Counted from the first letter of the stretch, positions 41,022 to 50,973 are shown. The stretch: 54,439 bases of DNA from Lachnospiraceae bacterium UBA3401 (GCA_002358575.1 DEPD01000121.1:1-54439); one strand, 5' to 3'. Notes: generated from the sequence alone by a model not told the origin. Program-made: numbers and translations.

Positions 41022-43055
41022 ATGAGAAAAAAAGCAAAACTGGTGGTTTTATTGGCATTGTGTCTGAGTTTGATTCTCAGTTCCACGGTCATTGCAGAAA
41101 CCCCTTATAGAACCTATACGGTAGACGGCTATGGGTATGTGCTGGAAACACAATCTGCGTACAATCCCGCCTCCGCCATCACAAAAGTTGGGGATACCTC
41201 TTTTGTGATGCCAATGGATATGGCAATTGGCAATGATGGTAACCTCTACATTGCAGATGCGGGCGCTCATGTGGTTATGGTCAGCACAATTGAAGGTCAC
41301 GAGGTCCGCATGATTGGGGAAGGCACTTTACAGACACCAATGGGAGTCTTTGTGTCTGATGACAACAAAGTGTATGTTGCAGACAGAGATGCGAAGAAGG
41401 TATTTGTCTTTGATTTGGAAGGAAAACTTCTGAATGAATACGGCAAGCCAGACTCGCCAATCTATGGAACCAGCATGGATTTCAAGCCCATTAAAATTGT
41501 GGCAAACGGCACGGGCACAATGTATGTGATCTGCGAGGGAAATATGAACGGTATTGTTCAGATTAGTCCAGTGGATGGTGGTTCATTCCTCGGATATTTT
41601 GGAACAAACTACACGTCGCTCAGTCCATTCCAGATTTTACAGAGGCTGATTTTGACGGATGCACAACGCGCGCAGATGTTGAGCAATATTCCTTCGACGC
41701 CGACCAATCTTCATATTGATGAGGATGGACTGATATACACAGTTACACAAGGCGACAAGGATATGGCACTCAAGAAGCTCAATATTGCCGGCAAAAATAT
41801 GTTGGATTCTGACCCGTATTGGGCGGACCTTCCGGCTGCGGTCACAACAGGGCAATATCACAATATGTTAGTAGCGGATTCCGATGGATATATCTATGAG
41901 TACAATGAAGAAGGCAAACTGTTGTTTATGTTTGGTGGACGCGATGACGGACGTCAGCGAATTGGTCTTTGCAACAAAGTGGAGGCGATTGCGGTGGATC
42001 ATTCTGACAGGATTTATCTGCTGGATTCGGACAAAAAGCAGGTACATATTTTTACGCCGACAGAGTTTACAAATCTTCTGCACGAGGCATTATATCTATT
42101 TTCAAAGGGAAGATATACGGAGAGCAAGAAGCCGCTTGAGAAGGTTTTGCAGATGAACAGTATGTTTGACTATGCAAACCAAGCGATGGGGCATGCATAT
42201 TTACAAGAAGAAAACTACACAGAGGCACTCCGATATTTCCGTCTTGCAAAGTCGGCAGAGGGCTACTCAGATGCGTTCTGGGAAGTTAGAAATATCTGGA
42301 TTCGCAACTATTTAGTGATGGCGGTTGCAATGATTGTAGTTTTTGCGGTGGCATTAAGTCTTTACAAAAGACGACAGCGCATTAAGTACGGCGAGGACGG
42401 GGTGCCAGCGTATCTTTCGCAGAAAGTACCGCTACTTGGAAGTCTGAAATATAGCTTATACTTTATGAGACACCCGTTTGACGGCTGCTATGGTGTGAAG
42501 CGGGAGGGCAAGGCGAGCCTTGCCTGCGCAAATATTCTGATTGCAGCGTACATTCTGGTTTCAATAATTGAGAAGTATTTTAGTGGTTTTCTTGTGAAGA
42601 CAGTCCGAGAAGGGCGATATGACATTATCTCAGACATTGGCACAGTGCTAGTGATCTTTATTGGTCTGACACTCTGCAACTATCTGGTAGTTACCATCAA
42701 TGAGGGCGAGGCATTTTTGCATGAGTTGTACTGTGCATATGCGTACTGCCTGACGCCATTTATCATTATCAAGCCATTTGTAGTGATTTTGTCAAATGTG
42801 CTGACCTACAATGAAGTGTTCCTGATTTCATTTGCAAATATTATTATTGTGGTGTGGATGGTAGTGCTGCTTTTGATTTCTGTGAAAGAGATGAACAACT
42901 TCTCAGTGAAAGAGACGGCAAAGGCGCTGGCGCTCACGGCATTTACAGTGTTGATACTCTCTCTGCTGATCTGTATCATATATGTATTGTTCTCGCAGGT
43001 AATCGACTTCATAAGCGCTGTATTACGAGAGGTGGTGTATAGAATTGGAAGCTAA
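41022..43055 (+). CDS. NHL-propeller, TPR and Yip1 membrane protein
   Basis: A 677-residue protein with an unusual modular order: a signal peptide or anchor (about 1-25), an extracellular NHL-type beta-propeller (about 50-350; repeated YIADAGAHVV, VYVADRDAKKVFVF and IYLLDSDKKQVHIF blades), two TPR repeats (about 355-425; ALYLFSKGRYTESKKPLEKV, then NYTEALRYFRLAK), a membrane helix near 435, and a Yip1 domain with four to five helices (about 475-670). The gene sits between the two permease pairs, so it may be an accessory surface scaffold or sensor for the transporters. Function unknown. Confidence 0.85.
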   Translation: MRKKAKLVVLLALCLSLILSSTVIAETPYRTYTVDGYGYVLETQSAYNPASAITKVGDTSFVMPMDMAIGNDGNLYIADAGAHVVMVSTIEGHEVRMIGEGTLQTPMGVFVSDDNKVYVADRDAKKVFVFDLEGKLLNEYGKPDSPIYGTSMDFKPIKIVANGTGTMYVICEGNMNGIVQISPVDGGSFLGYFGTNYTSLSPFQILQRLILTDAQRAQMLSNIPSTPTNLHIDEDGLIYTVTQGDKDMALKKLNIAGKNMLDSDPYWADLPAAVTTGQYHNMLVADSDGYIYEYNEEGKLLFMFGGRDDGRQRIGLCNKVEAIAVDHSDRIYLLDSDKKQVHIFTPTEFTNLLHEALYLFSKGRYTESKKPLEKVLQMNSMFDYANQAMGHAYLQEENYTEALRYFRLAKSAEGYSDAFWEVRNIWIRNYLVMAVAMIVVFAVALSLYKRRQRIKYGEDGVPAYLSQKVPLLGSLKYSLYFMRHPFDGCYGVKREGKASLACANILIAAYILVSIIEKYFSGFLVKTVREGRYDIISDIGTVLVIFIGLTLCNYLVVTINEGEAFLHELYCAYAYCLTPFIIIKPFVVILSNVLTYNEVFLISFANIIIVVWMVVLLLISVKEMNNFSVKETAKALALTAFTVLILSLLICIIYVLFSQVIDFISAVLREVVYRIGS

Positions 43056-45336
43056 ATTGGATATGAAAAAAATGGGCAAAAGTCTCATAAAACTTATCAT
43101 TGCTGTCGTGGTTGTTATTGTGATTATCGCAGTCGCGGTGATGGCTTCCAAGTCAGGAGGAAAGGACAGTTTGAATGTCAGCGACCTGCAGCCAATGGTC
43201 AGCGCGCCAAGTGCAGCTTTAAGCATTGGGACTGTCGATACTTCCAAGCAGGTTGATGGACATCACTTAGTTGCAGCGAATGAGAACTATGAACTCTATC
43301 TGTATGAACCTGCACTTTCTATTATTGTGAAAAATACAAAGACAGGTGCGGTGATGGAGTCCACAGTGCGCAATGAAGAGCGCCTTGGAAATGTCAATGA
43401 GACATGGAAGGGATTTCTGCAGTCCGGCATTGTGGTGGAGCTGCAGGAAGAGACAAACACAATGCAGAAAAAACTGGGTATTGAGGGAAGTGGGGCGCAG
43501 GTTAGCGTCGAACTCATACATGGTGGATTCCACGCAAAGCTTGATTATCCGACGCAAGAACTTGGCTTTGAGGTGGAGGTGAAGCTTTATGATGACGGAA
43601 GCATCACAGCATGTATTCCAGAGAGTTCTATCTATGAAAATGCGGACAACAAGAAAATTGGTAATATTTACGTGTTCCCGCTTCTCGGCAGCTCAAGGCT
43701 GGATGAGAAAGATGGATACATGTTTGTGCCAGATGGAAACGGAGCGCTAATTTATCTTGACAATAAGGACGGGCGTTTTGATTCTGGATATGTGCAGAAA
43801 GTGTATGGTTCTGATATTGGTGTGGGTGAATCCTATGTGCTTTCCCTGTTATGGGGCCGTTATGAGACGCATAACGACGCGGAGATGATTTTGGCACCTG
43901 TGTATGGTATGGTGCACACGGGAGATGAGATGGGATATCTTGCCATTATTGAGAGTGGCGATGAGGAGGCTTCCATCTACGCGACACCAAACGGGGCGTA
44001 TTCAGACTACAACTGGATTGCGGCAGCGTTTCGCAAATGTACGACTTATATTCAGCCGACATCAAACTCCGGCGGTTCTGTGACAAAGGTCACGGACCGG
44101 ATAAAATATGATATTAATGTCAGATATATGTTTGTGGATGGTGCAGATGCAAACTATGCAGGCTTGGCAAAGCGTTATCGGGATTACTTAATTGAGAAGG
44201 ATAAACTTGTCAAGGTGGAGGATACTTTCAAGATAAGACTTGACTTCCTTGGAATGGACGTGGAGAACTGGATGCTCTGGAAAAAGGATGCGCCTGTGAC
44301 CACGGTTGATAATATTAGAGAAATTTACAGTGACCTTGAACAGGAAGGTGTGACAGATATCCTTTCAATTTACAAAGGCTGGCAGGACGGCGGTATCTTT
44401 GATCTGCCAGTGACTTCCTACGACGTGGCGGGCAGTATTGGCGGGGCGAGAGACTTGTCAAAACTAATGGATGAGTGTGAGGCGAAAAATATTGACTTCT
44501 ATCTGTTTACGGACGGGGTGCGCGCCAATACGGAGACGGGCAACACGACGTTTGATACTGTTAAAAAGATGGATAAACGTCTATACACACAGAATACATA
44601 CCAGAATGTCTATCGCGAATTTGTGTACTGGACGCCGCAGAAGACGCTTGAAAATCTAAAGACTTTGCAGAAGAATCTTGCCAAAAAAGGTATAAACAAA
44701 CTGGCATTGTCAGAGATTGGAAATACCATGTTTACCTACACAATGGGCGATACAATGCAGACGCGGTTAGTCTCTAAGCATTTGTATGAACAGGCACTGC
44801 AGCAGACGAGCACGTCGATGGATATTATGCTGGAGGCGCCAGTACAGTGCTATTGGCAGTATGCAAAGGCAATTGTCGACATGCCAATTTCGGATTCCGA
44901 TTATATTTATACAGACCAGAGTGTACCATTTTTGTCTATCGCGCTGAAGGGAATTCTGCCAATGTATGGCGACTATGTAAACTTTGAGGCGAATGAGCGG
45001 GAGTACTTCTTAAAGTTGGTGGAGACGGGAATTTATCCTTCTTTCTACTTGACTTATGAGAACCCTTCTGAACTGATTTACACCAATTCAAGTAATGTGT
45101 ACACTTCGCAGTACTCCGTGTATCGCGATCAGATTCTAAGTTATTACGACGAGCTGCGGCAGATTAATGAGCGCACGAAAAATAGTATGATTGTCAACCA
45201 TGAAATAACTGACACAGGTGTCACAATTGTAACCTATGACAATGGTGTGAAGCTGTATATCAATTATTCTGCAAAAGAACAAAAGGCAGATAATGTGACA
45301 GTTCCTGCACTTTCGTATGTAGTGGGAGGTGTATGA
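43045..45336 (+). CDS. DUF5696 protein, barrel-like, membrane-anchored
   Basis: A 763-residue protein with one N-terminal membrane anchor (about residues 13-33) and a long extracellular part of the DUF5696 family. A beta-rich half (about 60-370) is followed by a barrel-like half (LSIYKGWQDGG, IDFYLFTDGVR, ITALKG-like SIALKGILPMYGDY), which looks like a glycosidase TIM barrel. No catalytic pair can be confirmed by eye. The start is TTG at 43045, nine bases after AGAGGTGG; an ATG at 43063 has no good ribosome site. It overlaps the NHL/Yip1 gene by 11 bp and the next permease by 4 bp. Confidence 0.83.
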   Translation: MEAKLDMKKMGKSLIKLIIAVVVVIVIIAVAVMASKSGGKDSLNVSDLQPMVSAPSAALSIGTVDTSKQVDGHHLVAANENYELYLYEPALSIIVKNTKTGAVMESTVRNEERLGNVNETWKGFLQSGIVVELQEETNTMQKKLGIEGSGAQVSVELIHGGFHAKLDYPTQELGFEVEVKLYDDGSITACIPESSIYENADNKKIGNIYVFPLLGSSRLDEKDGYMFVPDGNGALIYLDNKDGRFDSGYVQKVYGSDIGVGESYVLSLLWGRYETHNDAEMILAPVYGMVHTGDEMGYLAIIESGDEEASIYATPNGAYSDYNWIAAAFRKCTTYIQPTSNSGGSVTKVTDRIKYDINVRYMFVDGADANYAGLAKRYRDYLIEKDKLVKVEDTFKIRLDFLGMDVENWMLWKKDAPVTTVDNIREIYSDLEQEGVTDILSIYKGWQDGGIFDLPVTSYDVAGSIGGARDLSKLMDECEAKNIDFYLFTDGVRANTETGNTTFDTVKKMDKRLYTQNTYQNVYREFVYWTPQKTLENLKTLQKNLAKKGINKLALSEIGNTMFTYTMGDTMQTRLVSKHLYEQALQQTSTSMDIMLEAPVQCYWQYAKAIVDMPISDSDYIYTDQSVPFLSIALKGILPMYGDYVNFEANEREYFLKLVETGIYPSFYLTYENPSELIYTNSSNVYTSQYSVYRDQILSYYDELRQINERTKNSMIVNHEITDTGVTIVTYDNGVKLYINYSAKEQKADNVTVPALSYVVGGV

Positions 45337-46361
45337 TGAAGAACGGCAGAAAGACAAAACCAGGGCAGTTGGAGCGTCGGGAGAATGCGATTGGGTATCT
45401 TTTCATATTGCCATGGCTCATCGGAGTCCTAGTGCTGGTATTGTGGCCCATGGTGCAGTCATTTGGATATTCACTCAATAAGATTCGACTTTTGCCGCAA
45501 GGCATGGCAAAGCTGTATGTCGGCTTTGAGAACTACAGCCAGATTTTCTTAAAAGATCCAGATTTCATTATGGGGTTGGAATCCTACTTGTTGGAGACGC
45601 TGATTGCAGTTCCGGTTATTGTGGCATTCTCACTGATTATTGCAATGCTTTTAAATCAGAAGATTTCCTTTAGAGGAATTTTCCGAATGATATTTTTCCT
45701 TCCGATTATTATTGCCAGCGGACCTGTAATGCAACAGTTGGCGGATCAGGAAGCGGCAAGCATTCCAATGATGAATGTGACTATGATTGAACAGCTTTTG
45801 GATGAGTATTTGCCGCATGTGTTGGCGGTCAGCATCACAAGTGTGTTTAGCAATATGATTACACTGTTGTGGTATTCGGGCGTGCAGATTTTAATTTTCC
45901 TTGCTGCACTACAAAAAATTGACACAACGCTCTACGAGGCAGCAAAGATGGACGGTGGTTCTAAATGGGAATGCTTCTGGAAGATTACACTTCCAACAGT
46001 AAAACCGATGATTCTTTTGAATGTTGTTTACACCGTTATCTTTATGTCAAACAATGAGCAGAATGCACTGATTGTATTAATTTATGATACAATGTTGTCC
46101 GCGACGGGTGGATACGGATACGCGTCCGCAATGGCGTGGCTGTACTCCGTGATTGAATCTGCGATTGTTATTTTCTTTGCAGTTTTAATTATGGGCCGCA
46201 AAGATGTCTACGAGAGACGCGCAAAGAAGTATCAGCGTGAGTTAAAGAAAGAGAAGCGTCTGGAAAAGAAGATTAGAAAGAGGGGTGAGAGGAATGAGCG
46301 CAGCTACGCAAAGCAAAAAGCAAAGCAGCAGCGAAAAGGGGCGAATAAAAAGAGTGCTTAG
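45333..46361 (+). CDS. Sugar ABC permease, UgpA type (second pair)
   Basis: A 342-residue CUT1 permease with six helices and the EAA loop LYEAAKMDGGSKWECFWKITLP. The C-terminus carries a highly basic tail (about 290-342: RRAKKYQRELKKEKRLEKK and more) not usual in the family. It overlaps the DUF5696 gene by 4 bp (ATGA) and the next permease by 68 bp; the basic tail lies largely in that overlap. Confidence 0.93.
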   Translation: MMKNGRKTKPGQLERRENAIGYLFILPWLIGVLVLVLWPMVQSFGYSLNKIRLLPQGMAKLYVGFENYSQIFLKDPDFIMGLESYLLETLIAVPVIVAFSLIIAMLLNQKISFRGIFRMIFFLPIIIASGPVMQQLADQEAASIPMMNVTMIEQLLDEYLPHVLAVSITSVFSNMITLLWYSGVQILIFLAALQKIDTTLYEAAKMDGGSKWECFWKITLPTVKPMILLNVVYTVIFMSNNEQNALIVLIYDTMLSATGGYGYASAMAWLYSVIESAIVIFFAVLIMGRKDVYERRAKKYQRELKKEKRLEKKIRKRGERNERSYAKQKAKQQRKGANKKSA

Positions 46362-47235
46362 TTCAGAAGGCAGAGAACAGATAAAGTACAAGGTTAGAAA
46401 GTTTCTGTTTGGATCTAAGGACACAGAGGGTGTGGGCAAGCTTGCCGCAGTATATTTGCTGCTTATCAGTATTGGTTTTGTGTATCTCTACCCAGTGTTG
46501 TACATGATTAGCAAAAGTTTTATGAATCTCAATGACTTGCTTGACACCTCAATTGTAATCGCGGGGCTTCCTACCTTAATTAATGTTGTTATCTGTGCGA
46601 TTGTGGGATACGGTTTTGCACGTTATGAATTTAAAGGAAAGAAGCTCTGTATCGGACTGCTTTTGTTCTCCTTCATTTTGCCGCCGCAGGCGACAATGAT
46701 GCCAACATATGTGTTTTATACAGACATTGGGCTTATCAACTCCATTAAGGCGTTTATTGTGCCAGCGATATTGGGGCAGGGATTGAAATCGCAGATATTT
46801 ATATTGATATTTTTCAATTTCTTCCGTCAGATACCCAAAGTATTAATAGAAGCGGCGAAGATTGACGGAGCGGGGCACTTTAAAATTTTTAGAAAGATAG
46901 CGCTTCCCTCTGCGGCACCAGCGATATTGGTCGTGTTCTTGTTCTCAATTGTTTGGTACTGGAATGAGTCCTATCTGACGCAGCTCTATGTGGTTGGCGC
47001 GTTTACAAGCAATGCGGGCGGTTATCATTGGAGTTCGCTGATTGTGTCGCTCAAGAACTTTGAGAACAGCTACAATACTGCGCGCAGTGTGGCAGGAAGT
47101 GGTATGGTTGATATTAATGAGTCCATTAAGATGGCTGGAACGATGCTCAGTATTTTGCCATTGTTAATTATGTATCTCGTGCTTCAAAAACAGTTTGTTG
47201 AGAGCGTTGACAGAACGGGTATTACTGGGGAATAA
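46294..47235 (+). CDS. Sugar ABC permease, UgpE type (second pair)
   Basis: A 313-residue CUT1 permease with six helices and an EAA loop LIEAAKIDGAGHFKIFRKIALP. The start at ATG 46294 is preceded by GAGAGG; another ATG at 46285 is in frame but less well placed. An N-terminal polar extension of about 50 residues precedes the first helix. The 68-bp overlap with the preceding permease is long for this operon. A second binding protein follows 53 bp later. Confidence 0.92.
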   Translation: MSAATQSKKQSSSEKGRIKRVLSSEGREQIKYKVRKFLFGSKDTEGVGKLAAVYLLLISIGFVYLYPVLYMISKSFMNLNDLLDTSIVIAGLPTLINVVICAIVGYGFARYEFKGKKLCIGLLLFSFILPPQATMMPTYVFYTDIGLINSIKAFIVPAILGQGLKSQIFILIFFNFFRQIPKVLIEAAKIDGAGHFKIFRKIALPSAAPAILVVFLFSIVWYWNESYLTQLYVVGAFTSNAGGYHWSSLIVSLKNFENSYNTARSVAGSGMVDINESIKMAGTMLSILPLLIMYLVLQKQFVESVDRTGITGE

Positions 47236-47288
47236 AAGTGACAAGTTATTAAGTTTTTTATAAACATTAAAAATAAGGAGGAAAAAGA

Positions 47289-48908
47289 ATGAAAAAGAAA
47301 ATGGTGAGCCTTATGATGGCGACAACTCTGATGGCTGGATTGCTGAGTGGGTGCGGTGGAAATTCCGCTCCAGCAGGTACGGGCACAAACACAAATGCAG
47401 GTACAAACACAGATTCCAACGCGAACACAGGTGATGTGTCAGGAACAGACGAAAATACGGGAGAGGCATCTGGTAGTGCCGCAGCACTGCCAGAGATGAC
47501 AACCGACGAGATTACACTGACCTACATGCACTTTGACAGTGAGCAGCTAGTGAACAGGGTGGCAGATGCGTTTATGGCAAAGTATCCCAACATCAAGGTG
47601 GAGGCTCAAGCTTTCTCCACAGACGGATACAATGACACACTGTTGAATCTGGTTCAGTCTGGACAGACACCTGACTGTTTTATGATTCTTGGAAACTGTG
47701 ACTTTGCGCTGTCCAACGCGCTGCTTGGCGATATGACACCGTATTGGGAAGCGGATCCTGAAAACCAGAATATCCTTCCGTCCATCAATAGTGCAAGGCT
47801 TGGATATTATGGTACAGACAAGAAGCTTGCGACACCGATTAAGTTCTTCCCGGATGCAATCTACTGTGATTTGAATGTATTTGAGACGTTAAATGTGGAT
47901 GTGCCTTCCACAAACTGGACATGGGATGAGATGATTAACGCATTTAAGGCTGCGACCAACACAGATGCAGGCACATATGGATTTAACCAGTTCCATTCTC
48001 TTGTTACCTATTATCCAATTTCCAACGGAAATAATTTAATTGGAGAATTTGGCTGGGACGGCAAGAACTATCATATGGACCAGTGGGCAGCAGGTGTAAA
48101 CCAGTGGGCAGAGCTTGTAAACGGCAAGTATCACGCACCGTATGGTGATACAGATGAGATGGAAGCATGGACGGGTGACAGAACAATGTGGGCTGCTTAC
48201 ACTGGAAAGCTTGGTTTCCAGATTGATGCATGGTGGACTTATTTGAACCTGTTTGACACACCAGATTACAGAAATCGTGGTATGGAGTGGGTACCTTATA
48301 CAACCCCGGCAAGCGAGAGTGGATATGTATTTGGCGTACTTGATTTTGGCGGTATCTCCTCAGCGACACAGTATCCAAGAGAGGCATATGAGTTTTTGAA
48401 ATGGATGGGCTGGGGCGCAGAAGGCTGGCAGACAAAACTTGACGCTTATCAGGATGTTGAGACCTATGCAGATCTTCCACTGTACAGACAGGCATTGCCC
48501 TGCCCAATCACAACGGATGCAGAAATCTGGAAAGAATTTCAGGAGTCCTTCTATCCAACAGCGGCTACAAGAACATATCAGTCTGTATTTGATCCTGTAA
48601 ACAATGAGGACCTTGTGACAGCAGACGAGGATGCAAAATATGGCAAGTATTTTGATGAATTCTTTGCAAACTGCAAGAATCCAATTCCGTTTGGCGATTG
48701 CCAGATTCCGGGATTTGCAGATTTTCTCGACACATCTTATCGTGCAGTGGGCGATACGTTGGGCGTTGAGGACCAAGTTCGTCTGGAAGGCAAAAATGCA
48801 AACGATTTTGCGGCAGAGCTTGAGCAGAAGGCTTACGACGCAAACCAGGCAGCTCTGGCAGCAGCGAAGGAAGCTTATCAGATGGTTGGTATTGAGTTGA
48901 ATTACTAA
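47289..48908 (+). CDS. Sugar-binding ABC lipoprotein (second transporter)
   Basis: A 539-residue family-1 solute-binding lipoprotein with a lipobox at LLSGC (Cys22), followed by a Thr/Asn/Gly-rich linker (about 25-65). The binding domain begins EITLTYMHFDSEQLVNRV and holds the typical YPNIKVEAQAF strand, VQSGQTPDCF, and the WTWDEMINAFKAA helix. AAGGAGG precedes the ATG. It pairs with the two permeases directly upstream. Ligand inferred to be arabino-oligosaccharide only from the GH43 gene that follows. Confidence 0.93.
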   Translation: MKKKMVSLMMATTLMAGLLSGCGGNSAPAGTGTNTNAGTNTDSNANTGDVSGTDENTGEASGSAAALPEMTTDEITLTYMHFDSEQLVNRVADAFMAKYPNIKVEAQAFSTDGYNDTLLNLVQSGQTPDCFMILGNCDFALSNALLGDMTPYWEADPENQNILPSINSARLGYYGTDKKLATPIKFFPDAIYCDLNVFETLNVDVPSTNWTWDEMINAFKAATNTDAGTYGFNQFHSLVTYYPISNGNNLIGEFGWDGKNYHMDQWAAGVNQWAELVNGKYHAPYGDTDEMEAWTGDRTMWAAYTGKLGFQIDAWWTYLNLFDTPDYRNRGMEWVPYTTPASESGYVFGVLDFGGISSATQYPREAYEFLKWMGWGAEGWQTKLDAYQDVETYADLPLYRQALPCPITTDAEIWKEFQESFYPTAATRTYQSVFDPVNNEDLVTADEDAKYGKYFDEFFANCKNPIPFGDCQIPGFADFLDTSYRAVGDTLGVEDQVRLEGKNANDFAAELEQKAYDANQAALAAAKEAYQMVGIELNY

Positions 48909-48967
48909 GACTAAAATGATTGATATCGAGCATGACAAAATGTTGTATTGGCAAATAATGCAAAAGA

Positions 48968-49000
48968 GGGAGGGCGTTGTTTTAGATGCTCTCCTTTTTT
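48968..49000 (+). terminator. Terminator after second binding protein
   Basis: GGGAGGGC (48968-48975) pairs with GCTCTCCT (48988-48995) with two G-U pairs, then TTTTTT. It separates the transport genes from the GH43 gene at least partly, so expression of GH43 may depend on read-through or its own promoter. Confidence 0.75.
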
Positions 49001-49005
49001 CAGTA

Positions 49006-49050
49006 ATAGACTCTCGGAACATCAGGTGCAAAAAGACTCCGACAGTCTAT
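49006..49050. repeat. Hairpin between terminator and GH43 gene
   Basis: ATAGACT (49006-49012) and CGGA (49015-49018) pair with TCCG (49038-49041) and AGTCTAT (49044-49050), with a symmetric 2-base internal loop. It may be an operator or leader structure for the GH43 gene. Confidence 0.6.
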
Positions 49051-49141
49051 AATAATCTCTTGAACTTAATATAGAAAGAAACGATAAAAGTTCAACTTGT
49101 ACTTTTATGGATTTGAGAAATGGAAAGGAATGGAGAAAAGG

Positions 49142-50812
49142 ATGAAGAAAAGAATAATAGCAGGGCTGTTAGCGATTGTGATACTATGCACAGTGCTTGG
49201 TGGCTGTGGGGGACAAAAAGCAAATTCTACAGATCGTAATACACCAATGCCACAAGAGAGCGTAGTGACAGAGAAAAATGACACTGTGATAGACAGCCAA
49301 ACACAAAGTGAAATTTCACAAGAAACACAGCCGGAAAAGACGGCGGAAGAGGAGGAAGCAGAAATGACAGAAGTGTCATATAACCGCGTGAGTGTACATG
49401 ACCCTTCGGTCGCTTACGACAACGGTACATACTATATATTTGGTTCTCATATGGCATGGGCAAAGAGTACAGATTTAAGAAATTGGGAATCTTTTCAGAT
49501 GAATATTAATTCAGAGTACGCAAATTTGTTTGGAAAGGAGTGGGAAGAATACTGCAAGACAGCAACAAACCCCAATCTAAATGGCAATTTATGGGCGCCA
49601 GATGTCATTTACAATCCCAATATGAACAAATATTGTTTTTATATGAGTGTGAATGGAAATGACTGGAATTCTGTGATTATGTTGTTGACTGCAGACAGTA
49701 TTGAGGGACCATACGAGTATGTGGGACCAGTGGTATATTCGGGGTTCAATACCAGTTCCCATGATGTAAAACGAACAGATGTGTATCAAGTACTCGGAGA
49801 AGGGGCGGACTTGACACGATATCAGAACATTAAAAATACAAAGCTGAATGCGATAGATCCTTGTGTTATCTTTGATAAGGACGGTTCTCTCTGGATGGTG
49901 TTTGGTTCTTGGTTTGGCGGTTTGTATCTGCTCAAGCTGGATGAGAGTACCGGATTGCGGGATTATGCTGCAACCTATGAGACAATACCGAACGAGCAGG
50001 ATGCTTATTATGGATATAAAGTACACGGCGGATTTGGCGTGTCAGGCGAGGGACCTTATATAATTGAAAAAGACGGATATTATTATTTGTTTGTATCGTA
50101 TGGCGGACTTGTCGCCGACGGTGGATATCAGATAAGAGTGTTTCGCTCTGAGAATATTACAGGTCCTTATGTAGACGAGGCGGGAAACAATGCAGTTTAT
50201 ACCAAAGAGTGCAATGATTTGTTCGAGAAAGTGGGTGTGCGCATCATGGGTTCTTATGACTGGACGGGAAACCGCGAAATCCGTGTGGCACAGGGACATA
50301 ATTCTGCCTATGTGACAGAGGACGGTGAAATTTTTTTAATCTATCATTCGCGGTTTGCAGGCGGCAAAAATGGTGTTGCTGAGGCGCATGAAGTACGGGT
50401 ACAGCAGCTTTTTGTGAATAAAGATAGTTGGCTGGTGGCAGCGCCTTATGAATATGCTGGAGAGAAAATTAGTGCGACAGGATACTCTGTTGAGGAATTG
50501 TGCGGTGGTTATGAATTTATTGTACATACACCTACTACTTATTATCAGACGGCAGGAAGTAAGACATTGGGCATTATGCAACCGTCAAAGATTACATTGA
50601 ATGCAGATGGTACAGTTTCGGGCGAATTAACTGGGGAGTGGACGCATGAGGATGGCACATCCAATATGACAATCACAATTGATGGCGTGATGTATAAGGG
50701 AGTCTTTCTGAAAATGCCAAGTGAACAGCTTTATTTTAATCCCAATGAACGAAAAGTAGTTATGACTTTCACGGCGCTTGGTGATAATGTGGCAGTGTGG
50801 GGAAGCAAATAG
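49142..50812 (+). CDS. GH43 endo-arabinanase-type lipoprotein, second copy
   Basis: A 556-residue secreted glycosidase, paralogue of the one at 16521. Lipobox LGGC (Cys22), then a Thr/Glu-rich linker (about 25-75). The propeller carries Asp87 in SVHDPS, Asp239 in NAIDPCVIF and Glu303 in SGEGPYII, the three catalytic carboxylates. The endo-arabinanase-type C-terminal barrel follows (GELTGEW, VMTFTALG). I chose the ATG at 49142 with GGAG six bases upstream; ATGs at 49097 and 49130 are less well placed. As last gene of the island it probably feeds arabinan fragments to the transporters. Confidence 0.9.
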   Translation: MKKRIIAGLLAIVILCTVLGGCGGQKANSTDRNTPMPQESVVTEKNDTVIDSQTQSEISQETQPEKTAEEEEAEMTEVSYNRVSVHDPSVAYDNGTYYIFGSHMAWAKSTDLRNWESFQMNINSEYANLFGKEWEEYCKTATNPNLNGNLWAPDVIYNPNMNKYCFYMSVNGNDWNSVIMLLTADSIEGPYEYVGPVVYSGFNTSSHDVKRTDVYQVLGEGADLTRYQNIKNTKLNAIDPCVIFDKDGSLWMVFGSWFGGLYLLKLDESTGLRDYAATYETIPNEQDAYYGYKVHGGFGVSGEGPYIIEKDGYYYLFVSYGGLVADGGYQIRVFRSENITGPYVDEAGNNAVYTKECNDLFEKVGVRIMGSYDWTGNREIRVAQGHNSAYVTEDGEIFLIYHSRFAGGKNGVAEAHEVRVQQLFVNKDSWLVAAPYEYAGEKISATGYSVEELCGGYEFIVHTPTTYYQTAGSKTLGIMQPSKITLNADGTVSGELTGEWTHEDGTSNMTITIDGVMYKGVFLKMPSEQLYFNPNERKVVMTFTALGDNVAVWGSK

Positions 50813-50834
50813 TGTAATTTTCATAATAGTGTAT

Positions 50835-50887
50835 AAATTTTCCACCTGTATGGTTTTAGTATATTACTAACAGGTGGAAAATTTTTT
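50835..50887 (+). terminator. Intrinsic terminator after GH43
   Basis: A 15-bp perfect stem, AAATTTTCCACCTGT (50835-50849) with 50870-50884, around a 20-base loop, followed by TTT. It closes the carbohydrate island. Confidence 0.9.
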
Positions 50888-50895
50888 ACAGTGTC

Positions 50896-50924
50896 TGTAC
50901 ATTTTAAAATCGTAGGATTATAAT
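50896..50924 (+). promoter_or_regulatory. Promoter of the MoxR operon
   Basis: TGTACA (50896-50901), 17 bases, TATAAT (50919-50924). Transcription would begin about 40 bases before the moxR-type ATG at 50974. Confidence 0.55.
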
Positions 50925-50973
50925 GAAATTAAAGGCTATTTGAATATATGCGGGAATATGAAAGGGAAGATAC

